Positions 17,063 through 24,719 of a stretch of DNA of 37,524 bases are shown here, piece after piece. The notes under the pieces are model-generated. The model did no database searches, was not told the DNA's origin, and saw nothing but the letters and a program-made list of their open reading frames with translations. This DNA is from DATKLX01 sp035542155 (lineage in GTDB: Bacteria; Chloroflexota; Anaerolineae; Anaerolineales; Anaerolineaceae): contig DATKLX010000117.1 of assembly GCA_035542155.1 (NCBI GenBank), positions 1 to 37,524 on the forward strand, in the 5' to 3' direction. Each line of letters starts with the position of its first letter. The first letter of the stretch is position 1. Both the position numbers and the translations under genes were made by a program.

Positions 17063-17521
17063 TTAAGGTTGTTCCGTATCGATCCTTTTTTCCAACACCA
17101 GGGCATCCTCGCCGTCGTGGTAATAGCGGTTCCACACGCTCACCTGAGAATACCCCCGCTGATAATACAGGTGGATGGCCTCTGTGTTGCTGCGCCGGAC
17201 GCACAATCGCACCCGCGGCATGCCCATCTGTGCTTCACAGCGGTCCAGCAACGCCGAAGCAATCCCTCGCTGGCGGTAATCGGGCAACACGCCCACGGTC
17301 GTCACCCAGCCCACGTCTTCCGAGCGGCGGATATCCCCGGCGATGAAGCCGACCATTTTTTCGCCGTTCACCGCTTTGATTCGCACGATATCCGGGAAGG
17401 TCAGCACGGCGATCAAATCCCAGAGGGGCCAGGCGTCTTTCGGGAAACAAACCTGTTCGAGCTGGCGAAGAGCGGTTAAGTCGCGCCAGCCGGCGGTCTG
17501 GATCGAGATGGTCGGGTCCAC
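17063..17521 (-). CDS. RimI-like GNAT acetyltransferase (152 aa)
   Basis: This is a single-domain acetyltransferase. The acetyl-CoA motif is seen in VGVLPDYRQRGIASALLDRC (R/QxxGxA). The last third, NTEAIHLYYQRGYSQVSVWNRYY, closely follows RimI-type enzymes that acetylate protein N-termini. Whether ribosomal protein S18 is the target cannot be said. The start is a GTG at 17521 behind GAAGGG. The gene follows the SPFH gene on the same strand, separated by a hairpin at 17552-17584, so it may receive read-through. Confidence 0.85.
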   Translation of the reverse strand: MDPTISIQTAGWRDLTALRQLEQVCFPKDAWPLWDLIAVLTFPDIVRIKAVNGEKMVGFIAGDIRRSEDVGWVTTVGVLPDYRQRGIASALLDRCEAQMGMPRVRLCVRRSNTEAIHLYYQRGYSQVSVWNRYYHDGEDALVLEKRIDTEQP

Positions 17522-17551
17522 GCCTTTTTCCCTTCGGGTTGGAAATGAATT

Positions 17552-17584
17552 GGGTTTCGGACGGTCCGCTGCCGTCCGAAACCC
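17552..17584 (-). terminator. Hairpin terminator after the SPFH gene
   Basis: GGGTTTCGGACGG (17552-17564) pairs with CCGTCCGAAACCC (17572-17584), 13 bp with a 7-nt loop. In the minus direction the tail is AATTCATTT, so it is a moderate terminator at best. Confidence 0.65.
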
Positions 17585-17613
17585 GGGAATGTCGCTTTGT
17601 CCGGTCTACCGGT

Positions 17614-18525
17614 TCAACTGCCGTGGTCCGAGCGGTACTTCATGAAGTCAGAGAGCAGGCTGGTGAACTCCAAGGGTAAGACGTACTTGGTCGATGCACC
17701 TGCTCCCAGCTTATTGAGGGTGTCGAAGTACTGCAAGGTCAGGGTGCGCTGATCCAGCGTGACGCCTGTCTGGTTGATCCGGTCTAATGCGCTGCCAAAC
17801 CCTTCGGCGCGCAGCAACTGGGCTGCCTTTTCACCTTCGGCGCGCAGTATGTTGGACTGCTTTTCGCCTTCGGCGCGCAAGATGGCGGCTTGCTTCTCGC
17901 CGTCTGCCACGTTGATCGCTGCCTCACGCGTACCAGTCGATTCAGTGACCACCGCGCGCCGGTTCCGTTCCGCCGAAAGCTGGCGGTTCATCGCTTCCTG
18001 AACTTCGCGAGGCGGGATGATTTCGCGGATTTCCACATTGGTCACTTTCACGCCCCAGCGTTCGGTGACTTCGTCCAGGCGGGTGCGCAGCATATTGTTG
18101 ATGTGCTCGCGTTCTGAGAGCACCCCGTCGAGCATGATGCCGCCGATGACCGAGCGCAACGTGGTGGTTGCCATACCCTGGGCAGCCGTCTCGAAGTTGC
18201 CTACCTGCAGCACGCTCTCCGTGGGGTTAAGGACCTTATAGTACCAGAGGAAATCGATCGAGATGGGCGCATTATCCTTGGTGATCGAGGTCTGGTGCGG
18301 GATTTCGCGCACCTGTTCACGCAGGTCGACCCGGACAGCGCGATCGATGAAGGGGATCAGCAGGACGAGGCCTGGTCCCCGATCGCCGATGCAGCGTCCC
18401 AGGCGGAACACCACCAGGCGCTGGTATTCTGGCACCACCTTGATCGCGTTGAACAGAAAGACCAAAACGAGCAGGGCGACGACGCCGATCGCACATAAGA
18501 CAGGTAGCTGTGAAGTATCCATCAT
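17614..18525 (-). CDS. SPFH / stomatin-like membrane protein (303 aa)
   Basis: This band-7 protein would assemble into large membrane rings or microdomains, often together with NfeD proteins. One N-terminal membrane helix (VLCAIGVVALLVLVFLFNAI) is followed by the SPFH domain (VVPEYQRLVVFRLGR, GPGLVLLIPFID, VDLREQVREI) to about residue 190. A helical coiled coil follows, with repeated ILRAEGEK heptads (about 205-250), then a short C-terminus. The order and length (about 300 aa) match QmcA/stomatin-type members. Two adjacent ATGs (18525 and 18522) follow GGAGG. The second has better spacing. It lies 72 nt after the NfeD-like gene in the same direction, the usual partner arrangement. Confidence 0.93.
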   Translation of the reverse strand: MMDTSQLPVLCAIGVVALLVLVFLFNAIKVVPEYQRLVVFRLGRCIGDRGPGLVLLIPFIDRAVRVDLREQVREIPHQTSITKDNAPISIDFLWYYKVLNPTESVLQVGNFETAAQGMATTTLRSVIGGIMLDGVLSEREHINNMLRTRLDEVTERWGVKVTNVEIREIIPPREVQEAMNRQLSAERNRRAVVTESTGTREAAINVADGEKQAAILRAEGEKQSNILRAEGEKAAQLLRAEGFGSALDRINQTGVTLDQRTLTLQYFDTLNKLGAGASTKYVLPLEFTSLLSDFMKYRSDHGS

Positions 18526-18597
18526 ATTCCTCCGGGGGACAGATTGAAAAGATCAAAAACGGGACATATTGGTCGAATAGCCCGAAAAAAACCTGGT

Positions 18598-19254
18598 TTA
18601 CTGCGCGGAGTGCTCGCCAGACGGAGTGGTGGAAAGGGCTGTGGGCTGAGCCTGCTCCTTGACTTCTTCTACCTCGAGGATGAAGCCCTCGCGGTGGACG
18701 ACCCGAACGCGGGCTTTAGCGGGAATGTTCTGGTTGCTTCGTGCGCTCCACATTTCTCCATTCAGATAGACTGAGCCCTCATCATGGATGACGGTTCGAG
18801 CCTCGCCGACCGTGCCCCGCTCAGGAAGGGTGCGGTTCACCGGGCGCAGCCGCATGGCTTTCAGGCTATCTTGGACCACGATGTACAGAAAGCCGGTGGT
18901 CAGTATGGAAACGATCGTTGCCAGGATCGGGTTAACCGCAGGTTGAAAATCGCTCTTGCCACGGAACAGGAACACCGACCCGATCAGCAAGGCTAACCAG
19001 GATATGACCAGGTACACCATCCGCCTTGATTTATCGCGAAAGGCGAGCAGGAAAAAGATTAGCCCTAAAGCCAGCAGGCCCAGCGCCCACCAGTTGATCG
19101 GCATATTCGAGATCGAATAGCCATCGAACACCAGGGCGAACACTGCCGCCAGTTCCAATACCCCGGTTCCTGGCGAGAACATCGCCAGTATCGCAATCAA
19201 TAAACCGATGACCAGGATCACATAGGCTACATTTGGGTCGAGGAGGAAGTTCAT
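18598..19254 (-). CDS. NfeD-like membrane protein (218 aa)
   Basis: Several membrane helices (within residues 1-125) precede a C-terminal OB-fold domain at about 145-197 (RGTVGEARTVIHDEGSVYLN, ARVRVVHREGFILEVEEV), the hallmark of NfeD. The ClpP-like serine protease domain of long NfeD proteins is absent, so this is the short type. It probably works with the downstream SPFH protein in membrane microdomain organisation or quality control, which follows from family knowledge. The Shine-Dalgarno is weak (GAGG). A TATAAT at 19317-19322 on this strand likely serves the NfeD-SPFH operon. Confidence 0.9.
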   Translation of the reverse strand: MNFLLDPNVAYVILVIGLLIAILAMFSPGTGVLELAAVFALVFDGYSISNMPINWWALGLLALGLIFFLLAFRDKSRRMVYLVISWLALLIGSVFLFRGKSDFQPAVNPILATIVSILTTGFLYIVVQDSLKAMRLRPVNRTLPERGTVGEARTVIHDEGSVYLNGEMWSARSNQNIPAKARVRVVHREGFILEVEEVKEQAQPTALSTTPSGEHSAQ

Positions 19255-19316
19255 TCTTGCCTCTTTTCTGTGTCAAAATCGCTGTGGGCGCTCTGCTCAG
19301 TCTTCCTTCCTGATTC

Positions 19317-19322
19317 ATTATA
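19317..19322 (-). promoter_or_regulatory. -10 element for the nfeD-SPFH operon
   Basis: TATAAT on the minus strand lies 63 nt before the NfeD-like start. No strong -35 is seen 17 nt away. Perfect hexamer and position support it. Confidence 0.5.
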
Positions 19323-19456
19323 CAACGCTTTCCCAGGCCGAAACCCCAGAATATCTGGGGGTCAATGGGAAGAAGTACGCGTCTTTCCGTGATGCAGACA
19401 ATAGAAAAACTACGTTATAATCATCGAATAATGCTGATTCGGCAAACAATCAGAAT

Positions 19457-19486
19457 TTGAATGATTTTGAATATTTGTGCTATACT
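19457..19486 (+). promoter_or_regulatory. Promoter of the eight-gene membrane operon
   Basis: TTGAAT (19457-19462) and TATACT (19481-19486) are 18 nt apart. The expected transcription start, about 7 nt after the -10, falls on or next to the ATG at 19493, so the first gene may be translated from a leaderless message. Another TATAAT-like sequence lies near 19420 without a clear -35. Confidence 0.6.
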
Positions 19487-19492
19487 GATCTT

Positions 19493-19747
19493 ATGCAAAC
19501 CAACCGCTCATTGTGGCCGGCATGGGCTCGATTCTTGCAACGTTGGGGAATGGGGGATCTTGTAGCGACGATATTAGAGACGGCCGGCCCATTGGCTGTG
19601 TTTGGCGCGCAGCTCCTCCATTTTGGTCAACCCTTTCTTCAGCAATCCCTGCCAGGCGGTCACCTGCAGGCCCTGGCGAATTTATTAGAAGATCCCGCAG
19701 AGACAAAGAATTTCACTGCTTTCCTTCGGGAGGAAAAAACTCTGTGA
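19493..19747 (+). CDS. Small protein, first gene of the membrane operon (84 aa)
   Basis: The frame is open from 19457, but that start lies on the promoter -35, so the ATG at 19493 was chosen. The product has a hydrophobic middle (GDLVATILETAGPLAVFGAQLLHFG) and a helical, charged end (ALANLLEDPAETKNFTAFLREE). It could be a peripheral or single-pass membrane protein. I do not recognise it. Its TGA overlaps the GTG start of the next gene (GTGA), which strongly suggests translational coupling and hence a real gene. The alternative reading in the other frame (19513 onward) gives an Arg/Pro/Ser-rich stretch that looks like noise. Confidence 0.65.
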   Translation: MQTNRSLWPAWARFLQRWGMGDLVATILETAGPLAVFGAQLLHFGQPFLQQSLPGGHLQALANLLEDPAETKNFTAFLREEKTL

Positions 19748-20493
19748 ACTGGATGAGCATCACCGGCTTGATTATTGTGATTCTGTGTGGGGGGCTGATG
19801 TTCGTCTTTATGCTGCTCAACCGCAGTCGCCCGCTGCGGGGCCTGCGAGTGATCCCGGCTTTTTCCCGCCTGCGCCGGGCTATGGCCCTGGCGGTTGAAG
19901 ATGGGTCGCGTCTGCATGTCTCCCTGGGCAGCGCCAGCCTCCTCAGCTCGCAGTCCGCATCGGCCCTGGTCGGCCTGAGCATGCTCGACCGGATCGCCCA
20001 GCTCAGCTCGATCAGCGACCGCCCGCCAGTCGTTACCTCTGGCGATAGTGTCCTTGCGATCCTCAGCCAGGACACCCTCCGCTCGAGCTTTCAGGCGGCC
20101 AACGCGCTGGACCAATACGATCCAACCCGCGGCCGGCTGACTGGCTTTACCCCCTTTTCCTATGCGGTTGGCGCGACCCCGGCGATCCTGGATGAATCTG
20201 TCTCCGCCAACGTACTCGTCGGCCATTTCGGCCCCGAAGTGGCTTTGCTGACCGATGCAGCGGTGGAAGCCAATGCCTTCTCCCTGGCAGCCAGTGATGG
20301 TCTGCCCGGGCAGGCGGTTCTGTACAGCGCTGCCCAGGAGCCGCTGATCGGCGAAGAGCTCTTCGCTGGCGGAGCATACCTCCAGGCTGGCCCCATGCAC
20401 GCTGCCAGCCTGCGCGCCCAAGATGTGCTCCGCTGGGTCCTTGCAGCATCCATGCTGGTCGGCGCGCTGCTGAAACTGTTGGGGATCCTATGA
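19744..20493 (+). CDS. DUF6754-like membrane protein (249 aa)
   Basis: One N-terminal helix (ITGLIIVILCGGLMFVFMLL), a central soluble domain and a C-terminal helix (VLRWVLAASMLVGALLKLLGIL). The central domain carries AVEDGSRLHVSLGSASLLSSQSA split over a turn, then VTSGDSVLAILSQDTL and VLVGHFGPEVALL. I associate these with the DUF6754 family from memory, and no function is known. The open frame extends back to 19513, but the GTG at 19744 overlaps the preceding stop and has GGGAGG 10 nt upstream, so it is preferred. It ends in an ATGA overlap with the next gene, so the three first genes are tightly coupled. Confidence 0.8.
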   Translation: MNWMSITGLIIVILCGGLMFVFMLLNRSRPLRGLRVIPAFSRLRRAMALAVEDGSRLHVSLGSASLLSSQSASALVGLSMLDRIAQLSSISDRPPVVTSGDSVLAILSQDTLRSSFQAANALDQYDPTRGRLTGFTPFSYAVGATPAILDESVSANVLVGHFGPEVALLTDAAVEANAFSLAASDGLPGQAVLYSAAQEPLIGEELFAGGAYLQAGPMHAASLRAQDVLRWVLAASMLVGALLKLLGIL

Positions 20494-21149
20494 AATCATC
20501 CGCCCTATCCATCATCCTCACCGTGATCGCCATCGCCGTCGGGTTGGTCGTCCTGCTCGGTTATTTTATATCCATCCCAGGCCTCGGTCTCGACGCGCTC
20601 CGGACGACCCTTTTGGGTTGGGCAATCATCCTCGCCGCTATCGCCTCCTGGGTGGGGATCGGGAACCTGCTCACCGTCCACTGGAACAAGATCAATAACG
20701 GCCAGTCTGGCTACGGCTACAGTGTGGTGCTGATATTTTTCTTCCTGGTTACGCTGGTCGTCGGCATTCTCAGCTATCTATCCCCCGAGAACAATTTGCT
20801 GCTTCCGATCGTTAAAGCGATTCAATTCCCGGTGGAGGCCAGTTTGATGGCCATCCTCACCGCCGTCCTGGCGTTTGCCGCCATTCGCCTGCTGCGCCGC
20901 CGGCGGACCTTCTTTGCCATCGTCTTTTTCGTTTCCGCGCTGGTCTTCCTGGCCCTGGGCAGCGGCCTGATTTCGTGGATCGGTGGAGTACTCTTCCCCA
21001 CCAACCCGGATCTGACCCGGGTTCTGGTAGGTGTGCTTGACCGGATGCCCATGGCCGGCGCGCGGGGTATTTTGTTGGGCGTGGCCCTGGGCAGTCTGGC
21101 CACCGGTCTGCGCATTCTCATGGGCGCGGACCGCCCCTACGGGAGTTAA
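20490..21149 (+). CDS. Multi-pass membrane protein (219 aa)
   Basis: About six membrane helices with short loops (for example ILTVIAIAVGLVVLLGYFI, VVLIFFFLVTLVVGILSYL, FFAIVFFVSALVFLALGSGL), and a basic loop LLRRRRTFF at a likely cytoplasmic turn. No catalytic motif is visible and I do not recognise the family. The ATG overlaps the TGA of the DUF6754-like gene by one base (ATGA), and the next gene starts 4 nt after its stop. A role in a membrane complex with its neighbours is inferred only from this packing. Confidence 0.8.
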   Translation: MKSSALSIILTVIAIAVGLVVLLGYFISIPGLGLDALRTTLLGWAIILAAIASWVGIGNLLTVHWNKINNGQSGYGYSVVLIFFFLVTLVVGILSYLSPENNLLLPIVKAIQFPVEASLMAILTAVLAFAAIRLLRRRRTFFAIVFFVSALVFLALGSGLISWIGGVLFPTNPDLTRVLVGVLDRMPMAGARGILLGVALGSLATGLRILMGADRPYGS

Positions 21150-21153
21150 GGCC

Positions 21154-23985
21154 ATGGCTGAGATCCGTTGCCCGATGTGCAGCAAATGGAATCCGGCCGA
21201 GTTGGATGAGTGCCAGTATTGCCACGCCCGCCTCAAGCCGCTGATCGCTCCCTCGCCCGGAGAGCGTTCTACCGCGCAGCCGCAGCTTTCCACTCCCCAG
21301 CCCCCATCGGAGCCCGAAGGGGAAACTCCTGATTGGCTGAATTCCCTGCGCGCCAAACAGGACGCGGCACCTGCCGAAGGTGGAGAAGAGAGCAACCCGG
21401 CCACGGATGCGGCTCCTTCTGAAGAAGTGCCCGACTGGCTGGCGCGGATCCGGGAGCGTGAAACCGAAGAACGTCCGCCCGAAGAGCCAGAAAAAAGTGA
21501 GCTTCCTGACTGGCTGACTTCCTCTGTCTCGGCCGAATTTTCCATCGCTTCCGAGGGGACCGCACCCGCCGGCCAGAACGACCTGCCCGATTGGCTGCGC
21601 ACCCCAGGCGCGGACCAGGAATCTGCGGCACAGGAAGTTGAGCCAGAACCGGGGAATGTCCCCGACTGGCTGGAACAACTCCGCACCCGGAATGGGGACA
21701 GCGCTGAATCTCCAGCGGACCAGCCAGCGCCGGATCTTTCCTCCGGTTCTTCCTTCGATGTTAGCCAGACCAGCGCGGACACACAGGTCCCGTCCTGGCT
21801 GAATGAATTTGAGGCCTCGTCCGCCCCTTCTGCTCCGGTTGAGCCAGCCGCGGATCTATCGAGCGCGTTCGACATGGGCTTCCCTGCCGGCGGCAGCGAA
21901 ACCGCATCTTCGGAGAATCCCTCGCCCGCTGCACCAGGCGAGATCCCTGATTGGCTTCGCGACCTGGGTCCTGCCGGGTCCGGTCAGGTGGAAACCCCTC
22001 CTACAGAACCAGAGCCTCAGGCCAGGCCTGGCGTAGAACTACCCCCGGCGCGCCAGGGCGCGCTTCCTCCCGAAGACCTGCCAGAATGGCTGAGCAATAT
22101 CGCCGGTGAGACTCCAGCAGAAGAGGAGACCGCCGGTATCCAGCCTTTTGCGGAGATACCCGAAGAGCCTCTGCCTCCTTCTCCCGAACCGGAAGTGACC
22201 GAAGATTGGCTGGCTTCTTTTAAATCTGAAATGGACCAGGCGAGCACGCAGAGCGACGAGACAGGACCTGTCATCTCGCCCAATTTAACCGAAACCCCGG
22301 ATTGGCTTTCATCGCTTTCCAGCTCACCCGGCGAAACGGGGCAGCCTTCTGCACCTTCCGAGGAGCCTTCCCGGCCAACCGGCGGGCTGAAACCCGCTTC
22401 GCCTCACGTCCGCACCGGCCTGACGGGCTGGCTGGGCCGCTCGGATGAGATTGGCAAGAACGCGGCTGGTGAGGCGGTTCCAGGGTCCCTGGATACCGGC
22501 GCCAAAGGTCTGGAGGAAATGCCCGACTGGCTGGCTGCCCTCCAGCAAAGCGTTCCCAGTAGCCCACCTCCTCCCGAAGAGTCCGCTCCCCCAACCCTGT
22601 TCACTCAAACCGAACAGGAAGCGCCCCCTGTTCAACCTGAGCCGGTTCAACCGGTAGCCCCCTTCGAAGGCGGCGACCTTCCGGATTGGATCTCCGATCT
22701 GGGACCCACCCAAAGCGCCCCGGCAGAAGAAGCCGTTGCGCCCGTGGAAAAAGAAGCTCAGCCCGGGCCGTTCCTGCCGCCCCAGGCGGCTCCCGAGCCG
22801 CCACTAGAGCCGGGTTCGCTGGCGCCGGCTGAGCTACCCAGTTGGGTTCAGGCCATGCGCCCGGTGGAAGATGCTGCGCCCGAGGCTGAGCCGCTCATCG
22901 TCCAGGAAAACGACCAGCGTGTTGAAAATCTCGGACCCCTGGCAGGCTTGCGTGGTATCCTTCCCGCCGAGCCTTCGGCTGGCGATTATCGCCGCCCGCC
23001 CACCTATTCGGTCAAGCTGCAGGTCAACGAGACCCAGCGCCGCTCGGCGCAAATCCTCGAGGATCTCCTTGCCAGCGAGAACGTCCCGGTCCCACCCAAA
23101 ACCGAACGGTTGATCAGCTCGCAGCGCATTCTGCGCGTGGCGATCGCCCTGATCATCATCGTTGCGGTGATCATGGGGTCGTTGGTTCCCTTGATTCCGA
23201 TCCCGAATTTGTATTCCCCCGAGACTCTCAGCCTGAAGAGCACGATCGACGCCCTTCCTGATAACGCCCCGGTGCTGCTCGCAGCAGATTATGAGCCCTC
23301 CCTGGCTGGCGAGATGCAGGCCAGCTCCAGCGGGGTTGTCAGCCACCTGATGCAGAGAGGCGCGCGTCTGGCGATTATCACCACCACGCCCACTGGTTCA
23401 GCCCTGGCCGGCAATCTACTGAACCAGGCTTCGCAATCGCTTCCCGCGGCGGTCAGGCAGACCTACACCGGCGGCGAAAAGATCGCTCAACTCGGCTACC
23501 TGGCCGGCGGCCCGGCTGCCCTGCTCGAGTTTGCCCGTAACCCGCAGTATGCCGCTCCCGCTTATATGCCCGATCACGTCCAGAAGGCCTGGGACCAGCC
23601 TGTGATGAGCGGTGTCCAATCCGTGATGGATTTCAAGGCCGTGATCGTTCTCACCGATAACGTCGATACCGGCCGCGCTTGGCTCGAGCAGTTCCAACCG
23701 CTCCTGCCCGCGGACGGCAGTATTCCCTTCCTGATGGTCACTTCTGCTCAGGCTGCGCCGATGCTCCGGGCTTACCTGGACAGCGGGCAGGTACAAGGCA
23801 TGGTCAGCGGCCTGGCCGGAGGGGCGGCGTACGAACAGTTGATCCAGTCGCCTGGTCCCGGGTCCCAGAACTGGAATGGGTTCCAGGCCGGCATGCTGGT
23901 GACCCTGATCCTGGTGCTGGCCGGCGGATTGATTTATTGGATATCAGGACTGGCAAACCGCCGTAAAACCAAAGAAGAGGCATAA
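21154..23985 (+). CDS. Zinc-ribbon protein with PDWL repeats and two TM helices (943 aa)
   Basis: The N-terminus holds a zinc ribbon (C6, C9, C20, C23 in CPMC...CQYC). Residues 59-565 are acidic, Pro/Ser/Ala-rich and likely disordered. They carry 14 copies of a PDWL-type motif at irregular spacing, eight of them exact PDWL, with variants PEWL, PSWL, PDWI and PSWV. A membrane helix follows at about 660-682 (RVAIALIIIVAVIMGSLVPL). Then comes an extracytoplasmic domain of about 220 residues (APVLLAADYEPSLAGEMQ, GARLAIITTTPTGSALAG) and a C-terminal helix at about 910-932. So the ribbon and repeats are cytoplasmic and the folded domain is outside. The motif array looks like a multivalent docking platform. 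The partner is unknown. The frame opens at 21031, but the ATG at 21154 has GGGAG upstream and begins the ribbon. Confidence 0.88.
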   Translation: MAEIRCPMCSKWNPAELDECQYCHARLKPLIAPSPGERSTAQPQLSTPQPPSEPEGETPDWLNSLRAKQDAAPAEGGEESNPATDAAPSEEVPDWLARIRERETEERPPEEPEKSELPDWLTSSVSAEFSIASEGTAPAGQNDLPDWLRTPGADQESAAQEVEPEPGNVPDWLEQLRTRNGDSAESPADQPAPDLSSGSSFDVSQTSADTQVPSWLNEFEASSAPSAPVEPAADLSSAFDMGFPAGGSETASSENPSPAAPGEIPDWLRDLGPAGSGQVETPPTEPEPQARPGVELPPARQGALPPEDLPEWLSNIAGETPAEEETAGIQPFAEIPEEPLPPSPEPEVTEDWLASFKSEMDQASTQSDETGPVISPNLTETPDWLSSLSSSPGETGQPSAPSEEPSRPTGGLKPASPHVRTGLTGWLGRSDEIGKNAAGEAVPGSLDTGAKGLEEMPDWLAALQQSVPSSPPPPEESAPPTLFTQTEQEAPPVQPEPVQPVAPFEGGDLPDWISDLGPTQSAPAEEAVAPVEKEAQPGPFLPPQAAPEPPLEPGSLAPAELPSWVQAMRPVEDAAPEAEPLIVQENDQRVENLGPLAGLRGILPAEPSAGDYRRPPTYSVKLQVNETQRRSAQILEDLLASENVPVPPKTERLISSQRILRVAIALIIIVAVIMGSLVPLIPIPNLYSPETLSLKSTIDALPDNAPVLLAADYEPSLAGEMQASSSGVVSHLMQRGARLAIITTTPTGSALAGNLLNQASQSLPAAVRQTYTGGEKIAQLGYLAGGPAALLEFARNPQYAAPAYMPDHVQKAWDQPVMSGVQSVMDFKAVIVLTDNVDTGRAWLEQFQPLLPADGSIPFLMVTSAQAAPMLRAYLDSGQVQGMVSGLAGGAAYEQLIQSPGPGSQNWNGFQAGMLVTLILVLAGGLIYWISGLANRRKTKEEA
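21326..22850 (+). repeat. Coding array of 14 PDWL-type motifs
   Basis: Within the zinc-ribbon protein, the peptide x-P-D-W-L-x-x-L and close variants recur 14 times between residues 59 and 565. The DNA is not repeated over long stretches, since only the GA(C/T)TGGCTG core recurs. The motifs are therefore kept by selection on protein, not by recent DNA duplication. Confidence 0.85.
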
Positions 23986-23988
23986 GCC

Positions 23989-24696
23989 ATGAATGGGGTC
24001 GATCTGGTTGTCGCTATCGTAAGCTTTTTGCTCACTCTCCTGGTCTTGAGCTATGTCTTCTTGGGAGACACCCCTCTGTTCCGCTTCGCGACCCATGCCT
24101 TTGTCGGTGTGGCGGCTGCGTACGTCGTCCTGGTTACCTTCGAACAGGTCATCCTACCCCGCCTGATCCTGCCGTTTGTGAATGGAGATGTCTTTCGCCA
24201 GCCGGCGACCCTGCCCATCTATATCATCCCACTGGTGCTGGGGATTCTGCTGCTCTTCAAACTATCCCCGCGCCTGGGGCGCATCGGCAGCCCCTCAGTG
24301 GCTTTCCTGGTTGGAGTGGGCGCGGCAGTGATCATCGGCGGCGTCGTCCTCGGCACCCTTTTTCCACAGACTACAGCCACGGCCAACCTTTTTGGCCGCC
24401 AGAACCTGACCTCGCGGGGCAGCGACGCCGGTTCGGTGGGGGTGGCCTTGATCGACGCACTCTACATCCTCGTCGGGGCGATCTGTACCCTGGCGTTTTT
24501 CCATTTTACCGGCCGGCCGCGCCCGAACCTGCCGCCGAAACGCCATCCGGCCATTGAAGCCTTGGCAAAAGGGGGCCAGTTTTTTATCGCCATCACCTTT
24601 GGCTCGCTTTTCGCGGGCGTTTACATGGCAGCGCTGGCCGCACTGGTAGAACGGATTACTTACCTGGTCAACCTGTTTAAGAACTTTACCCTATAA
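23989..24696 (+). CDS. Multi-pass membrane protein (235 aa)
   Basis: Six or so membrane helices, for example VAIVSFLLTLLVLSYVFL, FVGVAAAYVVLVTFEQVIL, IYIIPLVLGILLLFKL and PSVAFLVGVGAAVIIGGVVLG. A short hydrophilic stretch near NLFGRQNLTSRGSDAGSV and a Pro/Lys-rich loop (RPRPNLPPKRHP) divide it. No known family is recognised. It starts 3 nt after the stop of the PDWL protein, with the Shine-Dalgarno inside that gene (AGAAGAGG). It is part of the eight-gene operon. Confidence 0.8.
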   Translation: MNGVDLVVAIVSFLLTLLVLSYVFLGDTPLFRFATHAFVGVAAAYVVLVTFEQVILPRLILPFVNGDVFRQPATLPIYIIPLVLGILLLFKLSPRLGRIGSPSVAFLVGVGAAVIIGGVVLGTLFPQTTATANLFGRQNLTSRGSDAGSVGVALIDALYILVGAICTLAFFHFTGRPRPNLPPKRHPAIEALAKGGQFFIAITFGSLFAGVYMAALAALVERITYLVNLFKNFTL

Positions 24697-24719
24697 ACGG
24701 CTTTCTCCTACAGGCAACC

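Noticed and set aside
19513..19743. N-terminal extension of the DUF6754-like protein
   Set aside because: Arg/Pro/Ser-rich and in the wrong frame relative to the coherent 84-aa gene. The GTG at 19744 with GGGAGG fits better.
20778..21875. 365-aa minus-strand open frame
   Set aside because: Shadow of the PDWL protein and the membrane gene before it. Ser/Gly-rich without domains.
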